Positions 6,273 through 14,072 of a DNA stretch of 14,072 nt are shown in pieces. Numbering within the stretch: position 1 is the stretch's first letter; each line of letters starts with the position of its first letter. This DNA is from Nitrospinota bacterium (GTDB taxonomy: Bacteria; Nitrospinota; Nitrospinia; UBA9942; JAHJSF01), in assembly GCA_018830405.1 (NCBI GenBank), contig JAHJSF010000104.1, positions 1-14,072 on the forward strand, written 5' to 3'. Under the pieces are notes generated by a model that saw nothing but the letters and a program-made list of their open reading frames with translations, had not been told where the DNA came from and ran no database searches. The position numbers and the translations under genes were made by a program.

Positions 6273-7520
6273 ATGGATAAAAAAATTGCCATTCTTGTCG
6301 GCGGCGGCCCGGCCCCTGGTATAAATAGTGTTATCGGGGCGGCGACCATACGGGCCATAAACGCAGGCATAGAGGTCGTCGGGATAAACGACGGGTTTCA
6401 ATGGATTTCCCAAGGGGATATAAACCATATAACCCCCCTTCACACTAACAATGTCAGCCGCATACACTTCCGCGGCGGTTCCCACATAGGCATCTCAAGA
6501 TACAACCCTACCAAGAACAATGATGATATGGGCCGTGTGGTTGACTCACTCCTCCGCTTAAACGTTGACTCTCTGATAACTATAGGAGGGGACGACACCG
6601 CCTATTCAGCCTACAGTGTAGGTAAGTTTGCCACCGGGCAGATAAAGGTAGTCCATGTGCCAAAAACTATAGATAACGACCTTGACCTTCCCCCCGGAAT
6701 AGACACCTTCGGTTTCCAAACCGCCCGCCATGTCGGAGTAGATATCGTAAAAAATATTATGGTCGATGCTAACACCACCGGCCGATGGTATTTCATCATA
6801 AGTATGGGGCGTAAGGCGGGACACTTAGCCATAGGGATAGGGAAGGCAGCCGGGGCTACTCTCACCTTAATCTCGGAAGAGTTTAAAGAGGAGAAGATTA
6901 AACTGAGCAAGATAGTAGATATCTTAACCACCGCTATAATAAAGAGGATAAGTATGGGGCGAAAAGATGGGGTGGCCATAATAGCCGAGGGGCTCGTTTT
7001 AAGGCTCGACAAGGAGGATATCAAACGTCTGGCCCATGCTGAACATGATGAACATGGCAACCTGAGAATCGACGAGATAAACTTTGGGGACATCTTGAAA
7101 GAACAGGTTCTCAAACGATTGTCATCTCTCGGAATAAAAACAACCATAGTTGCTAAAAATATAGGATATGAGCTTCGTTGTGCCGACCCGATTCCGTTTG
7201 ACATGGAATATACCAGAGACCTCGGGTTCTGCGCCTCACAATATCTGATTGATGGCGGGAACAACGCCATAATATCAATCCAGGGAGGAAAGTTTGTTCC
7301 CATCCCTTTTATCGATATAATGGATACCGAGACGGGTAGGATGCGGGTAAGAATGGTTGACACAGACTCTGAATACTTTAAAATCGCCAAAGAGTATATG
7401 ATAAGGCTAAACAAAGATGATTTCAAAACGGCTCATGAAACAGCCAGACTGGCCACCTACGCCCACATGACGGCCGACGAGTATAAAGAGTCTTTCTCCT
7501 ACCTAACGGACGGAGAATAG
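6273..7520 (+). CDS. pfp: Phosphofructokinase, probably pyrophosphate-dependent
   Basis: A second phosphofructokinase of 415 residues. Donor loop GGGPAPGINSVI (10-21), GGDDT (105-109), PKTIDND (130-136), MGRKAGH (178-184). Asp at the position after GGD together with Lys in PKTIDND is the established signature of PPi-dependent enzymes, which run reversibly between F6P plus PPi and F1,6BP plus Pi. It differs strongly from the preceding paralogue outside the motifs and carries a longer C-terminal half, including a stretch DLPPGIDTFGFQTA typical of the long PPi/ATP clade. It starts 3 bases after the upstream stop; the only ribosome binding site candidate is a weak AGG within the previous gene, suggesting translational coupling. 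The PPi assignment is inferred from two residues, and some clade members use ATP. Confidence 0.85.
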   Translation: MDKKIAILVGGGPAPGINSVIGAATIRAINAGIEVVGINDGFQWISQGDINHITPLHTNNVSRIHFRGGSHIGISRYNPTKNNDDMGRVVDSLLRLNVDSLITIGGDDTAYSAYSVGKFATGQIKVVHVPKTIDNDLDLPPGIDTFGFQTARHVGVDIVKNIMVDANTTGRWYFIISMGRKAGHLAIGIGKAAGATLTLISEEFKEEKIKLSKIVDILTTAIIKRISMGRKDGVAIIAEGLVLRLDKEDIKRLAHAEHDEHGNLRIDEINFGDILKEQVLKRLSSLGIKTTIVAKNIGYELRCADPIPFDMEYTRDLGFCASQYLIDGGNNAIISIQGGKFVPIPFIDIMDTETGRMRVRMVDTDSEYFKIAKEYMIRLNKDDFKTAHETARLATYAHMTADEYKESFSYLTDGE

Positions 7521-7552
7521 TGGGGGTAAATCCCCTCCCCTTCTTTTTTTTA
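7521..7552 (+). terminator. Weak terminator-like element after the pfk pair
   Basis: GGGGG, TAAAT and CCCC form a short 4-5 base-pair hairpin immediately after the stop codon, followed by TCCCCTTC and then eight T. The stem is too short to be a confident terminator. It may give partial termination and so lower expression of phoH relative to the pfk genes. Confidence 0.3.
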
Positions 7553-7577
7553 ACCAAGTACAAGGAAACTAAAGCTC

Positions 7578-8549
7578 ATGAAAAAAAGCATAACCGAAAC
7601 AATACAGATAGCCGACCCAGAAGCCCAGCGCCTGATACTCGGCAACCTCGACCAACACCTCAATTTTATTGAGAAATCATTTAATGTAGAGATAACCGGA
7701 CGTGGCGACTCCCTTTCCATAACTGGAAAAGAAAAGGATGCCGCCGCCGCAAAAGTAGCCATAGCCAGCCTGGCCAACCTTATGGCCGATGGGTTCCTCC
7801 GTAGAAACGGCGACCTGAAATCGATGATAACCCTGGTCAAAGATAATCCCGATGTCGACCCAAGGGAAATATTTGCCGAGAAGCACCGAATACAAACAGA
7901 AAAAAAAACAATCATGCCGAAGGGGGTTACCCAAAAGGAATATATCCTCTCTATCAAACAGCATGACATGGTCTTCGGTATCGGCCCGGCCGGAACGGGG
8001 AAAACATACCTTGCCGTAGCCATGGCCGTTTCGGCTATGCTGAAGAATATAGTAAAAAAGATTATCCTTGTAAGGCCGGCCTTGGAGGCTGGGGAACGTC
8101 TTGGATTCCTCCCCGGCGATTTATACGAAAAGGTCACACCATATATGCAGCCGTTGTATGACGCCCTATACGACATGTTTGACCCTGAAAAGGTGGCTAA
8201 AATGATAGCGGATAAAACAATAGAAATAGCCCCCCTCGCCTATATGCGGGGACGAACCTTAAACGACGCATTCATAATCCTCGACGAGGCCCAAAACTGT
8301 ACCTCGGAACAGATGAAGATGTTCCTCACCCGTCTCGGCACAAACTCAAAGGCAGTAATCACCGGAGACATCACCCAAATAGACCTCCCCCTGAATGTTA
8401 GTTCCGGGCTGATTGAGGCCGGCAATATATTGAAAGATATAGAAGGGATAAGTTTTATATACTTCAAAGAGGGGGATGTAGTTCGTCACTCGTTGGTAAA
8501 AGCCATAATCAAGGCCTATAGTCTTGCCAATCAAGACAAGCGCAAATGA
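7578..8549 (+). CDS. phoH: PhoH-family ATPase (YbeZ type)
   Basis: A cytoplasmic P-loop ATPase of the PhoH family, usually found next to ybeY and linked to RNA metabolism and ribosome maturation. The 323-residue length is standard for the chromosomal form. An N-terminal KH-like RNA-binding region (about 5-75) contains FNVEITGRGDSLSITG. The PhoH core follows, with Walker A GPAGTGKT (136-143), LVRPALEAGERLGFLPGD (164-181), Walker B FIILDE (232-237) followed by AQN, and the sensor-like GDITQIDL (263-270). The start follows AAGGAAA by about 10 bases. Its stop overlaps the ybeY start by four bases (ATGA), so the two are translationally coupled. Exact biochemical activity in this family is still debated. 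Confidence 0.93.
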   Translation: MKKSITETIQIADPEAQRLILGNLDQHLNFIEKSFNVEITGRGDSLSITGKEKDAAAAKVAIASLANLMADGFLRRNGDLKSMITLVKDNPDVDPREIFAEKHRIQTEKKTIMPKGVTQKEYILSIKQHDMVFGIGPAGTGKTYLAVAMAVSAMLKNIVKKIILVRPALEAGERLGFLPGDLYEKVTPYMQPLYDALYDMFDPEKVAKMIADKTIEIAPLAYMRGRTLNDAFIILDEAQNCTSEQMKMFLTRLGTNSKAVITGDITQIDLPLNVSSGLIEAGNILKDIEGISFIYFKEGDVVRHSLVKAIIKAYSLANQDKRK

Positions 8550-8998
8550 ACATTTATATAGAAAACGACCAGACGGCGGTAGACCTAGATATCCCCCTCA
8601 TAGAGAATATATGTAAATCAATACTCCTGGCTATGAATAGAGAGGAGGGGGAGGTTGGTCTCCTATTTATAGATAATAAAGGAATAAGGGTACTCAATAA
8701 AGAATTTAGAAACATCGATAAGGTAACAGATGTCCTCTCCTTCTCACAGATAGAAGGGGACTTCCCCAATCTAACCCCAAACCTCCTCGGAGATGTTGTT
8801 ATCTCAACCGAAAAGGCCAAGGAACAGGCCGCAGAGCGGGGTGAAAAGACAGTAGACGAAATTACCTTCCTCATAATACATGGCATGCTCCACCTAGTGG
8901 GTTTCGACCATCTCGACTCACAGGAAGGGAAAGAGGCCATGAGGAAAAAGGAGAAGGAAATATTTGCCATTATAAAAGAAAAACATTTGGAGGCATAG
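8546..8998 (+). CDS. ybeY: Endoribonuclease YbeY
   Basis: A single-domain zinc metalloprotein implicated in 16S rRNA 3' end maturation and ribosome quality control. The 150-residue length is normal. The signature zinc motif HGMLHLVGFDH (112-122) supplies His112, His116 and His122. The upstream conserved segments TDVLSFSQ (61-68) and LGDVVIS (81-87) are both present. The ATG overlaps the phoH stop by four bases, and the HIT gene follows 4 bases after the stop, with its GGAGG lying inside the last codons of ybeY. Confidence 0.96.
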   Translation: MNIYIENDQTAVDLDIPLIENICKSILLAMNREEGEVGLLFIDNKGIRVLNKEFRNIDKVTDVLSFSQIEGDFPNLTPNLLGDVVISTEKAKEQAAERGEKTVDEITFLIIHGMLHLVGFDHLDSQEGKEAMRKKEKEIFAIIKEKHLEA

Positions 8999-9002
8999 GT
9001 AT

Positions 9003-9500
9003 ATGAAACAGCTTTGGGCACCATGGAGAATGAGTTTTATAAATGACGCAAAAGAGGAAAAACCGTCCTGTATATTCTGTCACCTCCCCCAAGATCTAAA
9101 TGATAAAAAGAACCTGATTCTATACAGGGGAGAACTGGCTTTTGTAATAATGAATAAGTACCCCTACAACAGCGGGCATATAATGGTAGCCCCCTACGCC
9201 CACGCCGCCAGTCTATCCAAACTGGACGACGACTCTCTCATAGAACTATCCTCTCTCACCAAAGTTTCGGTGGCCATAATTGAAAAACTATTCAAGCCGG
9301 ACGGACTAAATGTTGGAATGAACATTGGAAGAGCGGGCGGAGCAGGGTTTGACAAGCATGTCCATATGCATATAGTGCCCCGCTGGAACGGCGACTTTAA
9401 CTTCATGCCGCTACTGGCCGAAACAAAAGTCATGCCGGAGCACTTGGAGACCACCTACGAAAAGATGCTCCCCCTCTTTAAGGAGATAGAACCTCTCTGA
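9003..9500 (+). CDS. HIT-family nucleotide hydrolase/transferase
   Basis: A 165-residue histidine-triad protein. The active-site triad is HVHMHIVPRW (119-128), in which the middle histidine would be the nucleophile for nucleotidyl transfer. The start LWAPWRMSFI, the CIFC motif (23-26, probably a zinc ligand pair) and NKYPYNSGHIMVAPYAH resemble the bacterial HIT group that includes the Mycobacterium tuberculosis Ap4A phosphorylase Rv2613c. Diadenosine-polyphosphate or related nucleotide turnover is therefore likely, but the substrate cannot be read from the sequence. GGAGG lies 9 bases before the ATG, inside ybeY. Co-transcription with phoH-ybeY is clear from spacing. Confidence 0.9.
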   Translation: MKQLWAPWRMSFINDAKEEKPSCIFCHLPQDLNDKKNLILYRGELAFVIMNKYPYNSGHIMVAPYAHAASLSKLDDDSLIELSSLTKVSVAIIEKLFKPDGLNVGMNIGRAGGAGFDKHVHMHIVPRWNGDFNFMPLLAETKVMPEHLETTYEKMLPLFKEIEPL

Positions 9501-9523
9501 AGCGGAAACAATAAAAAACCGCT
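9501..9523. other. Small hairpin before the decayed glgB copy
   Basis: AGCGG (9501-9505) and CCGCT (9519-9523) pair around a 13-base A-rich loop, directly after the HIT gene stop. No T tract follows, so it is not a standard terminator. Low information. Confidence 0.25.
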
Positions 9524-9539
9524 CCAAATTGTACCTAAC

Positions 9540-11004
9540 GTGAACAGCAAACTGAAAGAATCGGAAATAGAGAAGATAACGGGAGCGGACGTCCATAATC
9601 CCTTCCTCTGTCTCGGCCCCCATAAAACAAAAACTACTAAAGGGGAATATGTAACCATCAGGGCCTACATCCCTAACGCCCGCCAAGTAAAGGTCCTCTC
9701 CCAAAAATATACCCCGGCCATATATCTGATGCACCGGATCGAGAAAACAGACATATTTGAAACCGTAACAGATCAACAAGAACTATTTCCCTACAAGATA
9801 GAGATAGAGTGGAAAGAAGGGGCGAAAGATATAACATACGACCCCTACTCCTTCCCTTCAACTATCAGCGAAGAAGAACAAGGCCTCTTAAAAGAAGGGA
9901 AACACTATTCCTCCTATGAAACTTTAGGGGGGCGCCGAAAAAAAATAAATGGGGTAGAAGGGACGCGCTTCGCCCTCTGGGCACCCAACGCCAGACGGGC
10001 AAGCGTAGTGGGCGATTTCAATTATTGGGACGGGAGAAGGCACATGATGCGCCTCCTCGGGGAATCTGGGATATGGGAGATATTCATCCCCGGACTTAAA
10101 GATGGTGATAAATATAAGTTTGAACTGAAGATAAAAGGGGGAGGAATCCATATCAAATCAGACCCCTACGCCCGTTACGCCGAACTAAGGCCAAAAAACG
10201 CCTCCATACTATGCAATACAGACGACTGGGAATGGGGAGATAAAAAGTGGATGGAGAGAAGAAGAAATACAGGCCCACTCGAAAGGCATCTTTCAATCTA
10301 TGAAGTCCACCTCGGCTCTTGGCACAAGAACAAGGATAACGGTGATTTTCTAAACTATAGGGAGATCGCCCCTCTTCTGGCCAAATATGTCAAAAAGATA
10401 GGCTACACCCATGTAGAGCTGATGCCCATTCAGGAACACCCCTTTGGCGGATCATGGGGATATCAGTTAACCGGATTTTTTTTCCCCACCGGCAGATTCG
10501 GCACACCGGAAGATTTTCTATATTTTATCGACTACCTCCACAGACACAACATAGGGGTAATAATGGATTGGGTTCCCGCCTTCCCGGCTGATGAACAGGG
10601 CCTCTCAAACTTTGACGGCACTTCCCTCTACGAATATTCCGATCAGAAAAGAGGGAAACAGCAAGAAGGGGAGACCCTTATCTTTAACTTTGGCCGAAAG
10701 GAAGTAATCAACTTCCTAATATCTAATGTCATGTTCTGGTGCAGAAAATATCATATCGACGGGATAAGGGTAGGTTCAGTCTCATCCATGCCCTACCCCG
10801 ACTATGGGCCTGAAGATGGGGGGAAGGAGAACCTTGAGGCAATAGAATTCCTGAAAGAGATGAACATCGTCCTCCACTCCGAATTCCCCAGCCTAATAAC
10901 CATAAACAAAGAATCAACCTCTTAGCCAGGGATACTTCTCCCAACATACCTATGGGGGAGGTATGATATGGTTAGATATGTCTCCAAAACCTGATCCATA
11001 GAAA
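9540..11004 (+). pseudogene. glgB: Decayed tandem copy of glycogen branching enzyme
   Basis: Related along its whole length to the intact glgB downstream (about half the residues match by eye). The N-terminal domain, the CBM48 region (near 140-215) and the first half of the GH13 barrel are present. A GTG-started frame runs 461 codons to a TAG at 10923-10925. The GH13 catalytic residues are gone: the nucleophile is Gly (G412 in IRVGSVSSM, against IRVDAVSSM in the intact copy), the acid/base is Lys (K457 in INKEST, against IAEEST), and the region I His of VPAHF is deleted. The TAG aligns with a conserved Trp codon (TGG, 12514-12516 in the intact gene). Homology continues beyond it (PTYL, DMVRYVSK) with an 11-codon deletion, a TGA and a one-base frameshift, and fades near 11004. 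The C-terminal third is missing. No good ribosome binding site precedes the GTG. A retained non-catalytic protein is possible but less likely. Confidence 0.88.
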
Positions 11005-11106
11005 TAGGGATAGAGGTAAATAAGGTTCGGTGCCCCCTACCCAGCCTTTCAAAAGATAGATATAATGACTAACCAGTCGCACCACTATTCAACATAGGGC
11101 CTAAAT
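10926..11106 (+). other. Pseudogene tail and leader of intact glgB
   Basis: The first 80 bases are eroded glgB coding sequence (see the pseudogene entry). The remaining 100 bases show no ORF. A perfect TATAAT at 11061-11066, about 40 bases before the GTG of the intact gene, is a possible -10 element, but I see no acceptable -35 at 16-18 bases. AGGG 7 bases before the GTG is a plausible weak ribosome binding site. Confidence 0.45.
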
Positions 11107-13305
11107 GTGAAGACAAGACTAAAAGATTCTGAGATAAGAAGCATAGTAGAGGCAAAGTGCCACGACCCCTTCTCAATACTCGGCGCCCATTCGTTTGAAT
11201 CGGGAGATAAAAATTTTGTTGCCATAAGGGTCTTCATCCCCAGGGCCCACGAGATAAAGGTTATCTCCATCGGTGAAACAGAAGAGGAGTATCCTATGCA
11301 GAGGATAGGCAATACCGATCTTTTTGAAGTACTAATCCCCCGAAAAGATATATTCCCCTACCACCTTGATATAAACTTTGGAAACGGTTCTTCCCAGAGG
11401 ATAAGAGACCCCTACTCCTTCCTACCGGTCATCGGAGAAATGGATTTATACCTCTTCAATGAAGGGACCCACTATCAGATATACGAAAAACTGGGAGCGC
11501 ACAAGATATCGGTAAGCGGTGTTGATGGCCTTCACTTCGCCGTCTGGGCTCCCAACGCGGAAAGGGTCAGCCTAGTAGGAGACTTTAACGGATGGGACGG
11601 AAGAACTCATCAGATGAGAGTCCTCGGAGGCTCCGGGATATGGGAGATATTTATACCTGGGCTATTGACGGGAGAAAGATATAAATTCGAGATAAAAAAT
11701 AAGAACGGCGGATTATCCCTTAAGAGCGATCCTTACGCCTACTATAACGAGATGCGTCCTCAAACCGCCTCAATCGCCTTTGACATCGAATCTTACAAAT
11801 GGGGAGATGGGGGTTGGATGAAGCGGCGAAGGGCGAGCAATATGCTCGAAAAACCGTTATCGATATACGAAGTTCATCTCGGTTCTTGGAGAAAAAAGGA
11901 TGGTTATAAATTCCTCTCCTACAGAGAGCTGGCCCCCCTACTTACCGAGTATGTAAAAAAGGTCGGCTATACCCACGTGGAGCTTCTGCCAATACAAGAG
12001 TACCCTTTCGACGGATCTTGGGGGTATCAGGTAACAGGTTACTTCGCCCCGACAAGCAGGTTCGGCACGCCGGAAGATTTCATGTATCTCGTTGACTATC
12101 TCCATCAAAACGGTATAGGGGTAATCATCGATTGGGTGCCGGCCCATTTCCCGATAGATAAACATAGCCTGGCCCATTTCGACGGGACCTGTCTCTACGA
12201 ACATGAAGACCCTAAAAAAGGGAAGCATCACGAATGGGGGACTCTCGTCTTCAACTTCGGACGGAACGAGGTAAAAAACTTTCTTATGTCAAACATCCTC
12301 TTCTGGTGCAAAAAGTATCATGTCGACGGAATAAGGGTCGACGCGGTCTCCTCCATGATATATCTCGACTACAACCGGAAAGAGGGGGAATGGATACCCA
12401 ACATGTTCGGGGGGAGGGAAAACCTTGAGGCGATAGACTTCCTAAAAAAGATGAACGAGGTTATCCACGCGGAATTTCCGGGGGTAGTTAGTATTGCCGA
12501 AGAGTCAACCGCTTGGGGAGGGGTATCCCGCCCCACATATCTTGGGGGTCTCGGGTTCACCTTAAAATGGAACATGGGGTGGATGAACGATATGCTCCGC
12601 TACATGTCGAAAGACCCAATACATAGAAAATATTATCATAACGACCTCACCTTCTCGATGATATACGCCTTCACCGAAAACTTTATACTCGTTATATCGC
12701 ATGATGAGGTTGTCCACGGCAAAAGTTCCCTACTCAGCAAGATGCCGGGGGATGAATGGCAAAAGTTTGCCAACCTGAGGCTCTTTCTGGCCTTCATGTA
12801 TACCCATCCGGGGAAGAAACTGCTATTCATGGGCTCTGATATTGGTGAGTGGAACGAATGGAACTACGACACTAGCCTATCCTGGCATCTCCTCGATTTC
12901 GACCGCCACCAGATGCTTAACCGCTATGTAACAGACCTAAACCATCTCTACAAAGCTGAAAAATCTCTCTGGGAGATAGACTTTGAATGGCAAGGTTTTG
13001 AATGGATAGACGCCCACGACTGGGAAGATAGTATCATTTCATACATCAGAAGAGCTAAGGATAGCCGGAACTATACTATAGGGGCATTCAACTTTACCCC
13101 CGTGCCGAGGACAAACTACAGGATAGGGGTACCGGAATGCAGGTTCTATAAAGAGATACTGAACAGCGACTCCAACATATATTGGGGGTCTAATGTAGGG
13201 AACAATGGAGGGGTACAGTCAGAAAATATCCCCTGGCAGGGAAAACCCTGCTCTATAAATATAACCATCCCTCCCCTTGGGGCGATTATACTTAAGACGG
13301 CCTGA
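11107..13305 (+). CDS. glgB: 1,4-alpha-glucan branching enzyme (GH13_9)
   Basis: Cuts alpha-1,4 glucan chains and re-attaches the piece through an alpha-1,6 link, making glycogen branches in the cytoplasm. The 732 residues are full length: N1 domain (about 10-100), CBM48 (about 125-215, with FAVWAPNAERVSLVGDFNGW), the GH13 barrel, and a C-terminal beta domain (about 635-732). All three catalytic acids are in place: Asp412 in IRVDAVSSMIY, Glu465 in AEEST, Asp533 in SHDEVVHGK. Region I is DWVPAHFP (342-349) with its His. The start is GTG, in frame with the homologous GTG of the decayed copy. AGGG 7 bases upstream is the only ribosome binding site candidate. No glgA, glgC or glgP is seen in the window. 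The IS30 element begins within about 60-120 bases of its stop. Confidence 0.96.
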   Translation: MKTRLKDSEIRSIVEAKCHDPFSILGAHSFESGDKNFVAIRVFIPRAHEIKVISIGETEEEYPMQRIGNTDLFEVLIPRKDIFPYHLDINFGNGSSQRIRDPYSFLPVIGEMDLYLFNEGTHYQIYEKLGAHKISVSGVDGLHFAVWAPNAERVSLVGDFNGWDGRTHQMRVLGGSGIWEIFIPGLLTGERYKFEIKNKNGGLSLKSDPYAYYNEMRPQTASIAFDIESYKWGDGGWMKRRRASNMLEKPLSIYEVHLGSWRKKDGYKFLSYRELAPLLTEYVKKVGYTHVELLPIQEYPFDGSWGYQVTGYFAPTSRFGTPEDFMYLVDYLHQNGIGVIIDWVPAHFPIDKHSLAHFDGTCLYEHEDPKKGKHHEWGTLVFNFGRNEVKNFLMSNILFWCKKYHVDGIRVDAVSSMIYLDYNRKEGEWIPNMFGGRENLEAIDFLKKMNEVIHAEFPGVVSIAEESTAWGGVSRPTYLGGLGFTLKWNMGWMNDMLRYMSKDPIHRKYYHNDLTFSMIYAFTENFILVISHDEVVHGKSSLLSKMPGDEWQKFANLRLFLAFMYTHPGKKLLFMGSDIGEWNEWNYDTSLSWHLLDFDRHQMLNRYVTDLNHLYKAEKSLWEIDFEWQGFEWIDAHDWEDSIISYIRRAKDSRNYTIGAFNFTPVPRTNYRIGVPECRFYKEILNSDSNIYWGSNVGNNGGVQSENIPWQGKPCSINITIPPLGAIILKTA

Positions 13306-13362
13306 GACACCTAATATCGCATATCCCCCCTTGAAAAATAAGGAGTTTGGAATAGAATTAGA

Positions 13363-13400
13363 AACCCCAGTTCAATGAGGAAGTGCAACACTTGGAGTTT
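13363..13400 (+). mobile_element. Probable left end of the IS30-family element
   Basis: The sequence just before the transposase, around CAATGAGGAAGTGCAACACT (13373-13392), resembles terminal inverted repeats of IS30-family elements, which often contain an AGTGCAACA or reverse-complement TGTTGCACT core (from memory). The right end lies outside the window, so the exact boundary and any target duplication cannot be set. The start at 13363 is an estimate. Confidence 0.4.
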
Positions 13401-13429
13401 AGGCCCTTGGGCTGGTACTCTGGGTGGAT

Positions 13430-14072
13430 ATGGAAAAACAATACAGGCACATCAGTTTAGAGGAGAGGGATAGGATAGCAGAAATGAAGTCGTTGGGTCA
13501 TACGGTGACAGAGATCGCAATGGAGTTGGGGCGCTCAAAGAGCACGCTGTCGAGGGAGTTGAGGAGGAACGCCACTCCTGCGTATAAAGTATACCTGTCG
13601 CACAGGGCTCACGAGCGTGCTGTCACGAGGAAGCAAGAGGCTGGTAGCCGACCGAGGCTTAAAAGCAATCAGGTTGTCTCGTATGTTCGGGATAAGCTTG
13701 AGCAAGGGTTGTCCCCTGAACTTATAGCGGGGAGAATTGGCCTGGAACATTCAGGACTCAGTATAAGCCACGAGGCCATATACCAGTACATCTACCATCC
13801 TAAGACCGAAGGGAGGGCTGAGCTGATAGGACACCTTGTGCGGGGACACCGGAAACGTAAATCCAAGGGGATAGGCAGAAAGGAGCGTAAAACCAAGATT
13901 CCCAACCGTATTCCAATAGAGGATAGACCTATATCGGTAGATAACCGCAGTCGGTTCGGACATTGGGAGGGCGACTCGTTGGTATCAAGGAAGAGCCTTG
14001 CGGCATTGAACTCACTTGTGGAGCGCAAAAGCAGGCTTTTGCTTCTCACAAGACTCAAGAGGAAGTCGGCAG
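13430..14072 (+). CDS. IS30-family transposase, 5' part, cut by window end
   Basis: An open frame of 214 codons from an ATG, running off the right edge without a stop. It begins MEKQYRHISLEERDRIAEMK, the standard IS30 start, followed by a helix-turn-helix (HTVTEIAMELGRSKSTLSRE, 24-43) and a second DNA-binding segment with GLSPELIAGRI and ISHEAIYQYIY. The catalytic core starts with RFGHWEGDSL, whose Asp is the first residue of the DDE triad; the remaining two lie beyond the window. IS30 enzymes move the element through a circular intermediate. GGGTGG just upstream is a weak ribosome binding site. The visible part shows no frameshift or stop, so the element may be intact. Confidence 0.93.
   Translation, partial: MEKQYRHISLEERDRIAEMKSLGHTVTEIAMELGRSKSTLSRELRRNATPAYKVYLSHRAHERAVTRKQEAGSRPRLKSNQVVSYVRDKLEQGLSPELIAGRIGLEHSGLSISHEAIYQYIYHPKTEGRAELIGHLVRGHRKRKSKGIGRKERKTKIPNRIPIEDRPISVDNRSRFGHWEGDSLVSRKSLAALNSLVERKSRLLLLTRLKRKSA

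Noticed and set aside
6611-7426. 271-codon minus-strand open frame
   Set aside because: It lies fully inside the second phosphofructokinase gene, on the opposite strand, and has no recognisable family or start signal. It is a by-product of codon bias.
7550-8176. 208-codon minus-strand open frame
   Set aside because: Antisense to phoH, whose Walker motifs and ybeY coupling show which strand is coding.
10923-10925. TAG as a recoded (for example pyrrolysine) sense codon in the first glgB copy
   Set aside because: A TGA, an 11-codon deletion and a one-base frameshift follow within 80 bases, and the catalytic residues upstream are already lost. Decay explains it better.
1-14072. CRISPR array, tRNA/rRNA genes, defence or biosynthetic cluster
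   Set aside because: No regularly spaced direct repeats, no tRNA-like cloverleaf or rRNA motif, and no effector or modular synthase genes were seen. Apart from the IS30 and the repeats, the window is ordinary metabolism.

Overview
The window looks like chromosomal, mostly housekeeping sequence from a free-living bacterium, with one mobile element cut by the right edge. It has an Aquifex-type short aconitase, an LL-diaminopimelate aminotransferase (lysine/peptidoglycan route), a small lysine-rich histone H1-like protein, paired phosphofructokinases and a GH13 glycogen branching enzyme. Isoleucine is often written ATA and arginine AGG/AGA despite a middling G+C. This fits a deep-branching, often uncultivated Gram-negative lineage (for example around Nitrospirota, Desulfobacterota or a candidate phylum). 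That placement is inference, and no marker here fixes the phylum.

Layout. Left part, minus strand: a 74-codon lysine-rich H1-like gene with a clear intrinsic terminator (27-56), then the aconitase gene (676-2610). An AT-rich intergenic region (2611-3078) carries outward-facing promoter candidates for aconitase and for dapL, plus an inverted repeat and a possible tiny ORF. Everything to the right is on the plus strand: dapL (3079-4314); a structured palindromic element (4316-4479); coaE (4505-5125); a C/G-rich palindrome (5132-5167); two adjacent phosphofructokinase genes (5190-6269, 6273-7520); phoH, ybeY and a HIT-domain gene in a tight run (7578-9500); a decayed copy of glgB (9540-11004); an intact glgB (11107-13305); and the start of an IS30-family transposase (13430 to the window end).

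How the genes fit together. The two phosphofructokinases carry different phosphoryl-donor signatures: GGDG in the first, suggesting ATP, and GGDD in the second, suggesting pyrophosphate. They sit only 3 bases apart, so the operon may encode both an irreversible and a reversible version of the same glycolytic step. glgB downstream adds storage-polysaccharide branching. phoH-ybeY is the familiar RNA-metabolism pair, and the HIT protein is probably a dinucleoside-polyphosphate or nucleotide-processing enzyme.

The most informative oddity is the tandem glgB pair. The upstream copy has lost the catalytic nucleophile and the acid/base residue, and ends at a TAG where the intact copy has a conserved Trp codon. 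Recognisable homology continues past the stop with an in-frame deletion, a second stop and a one-base frameshift. I found no CRISPR array, tRNA, rRNA or defence cluster, and nothing that I would call a new multi-gene system.
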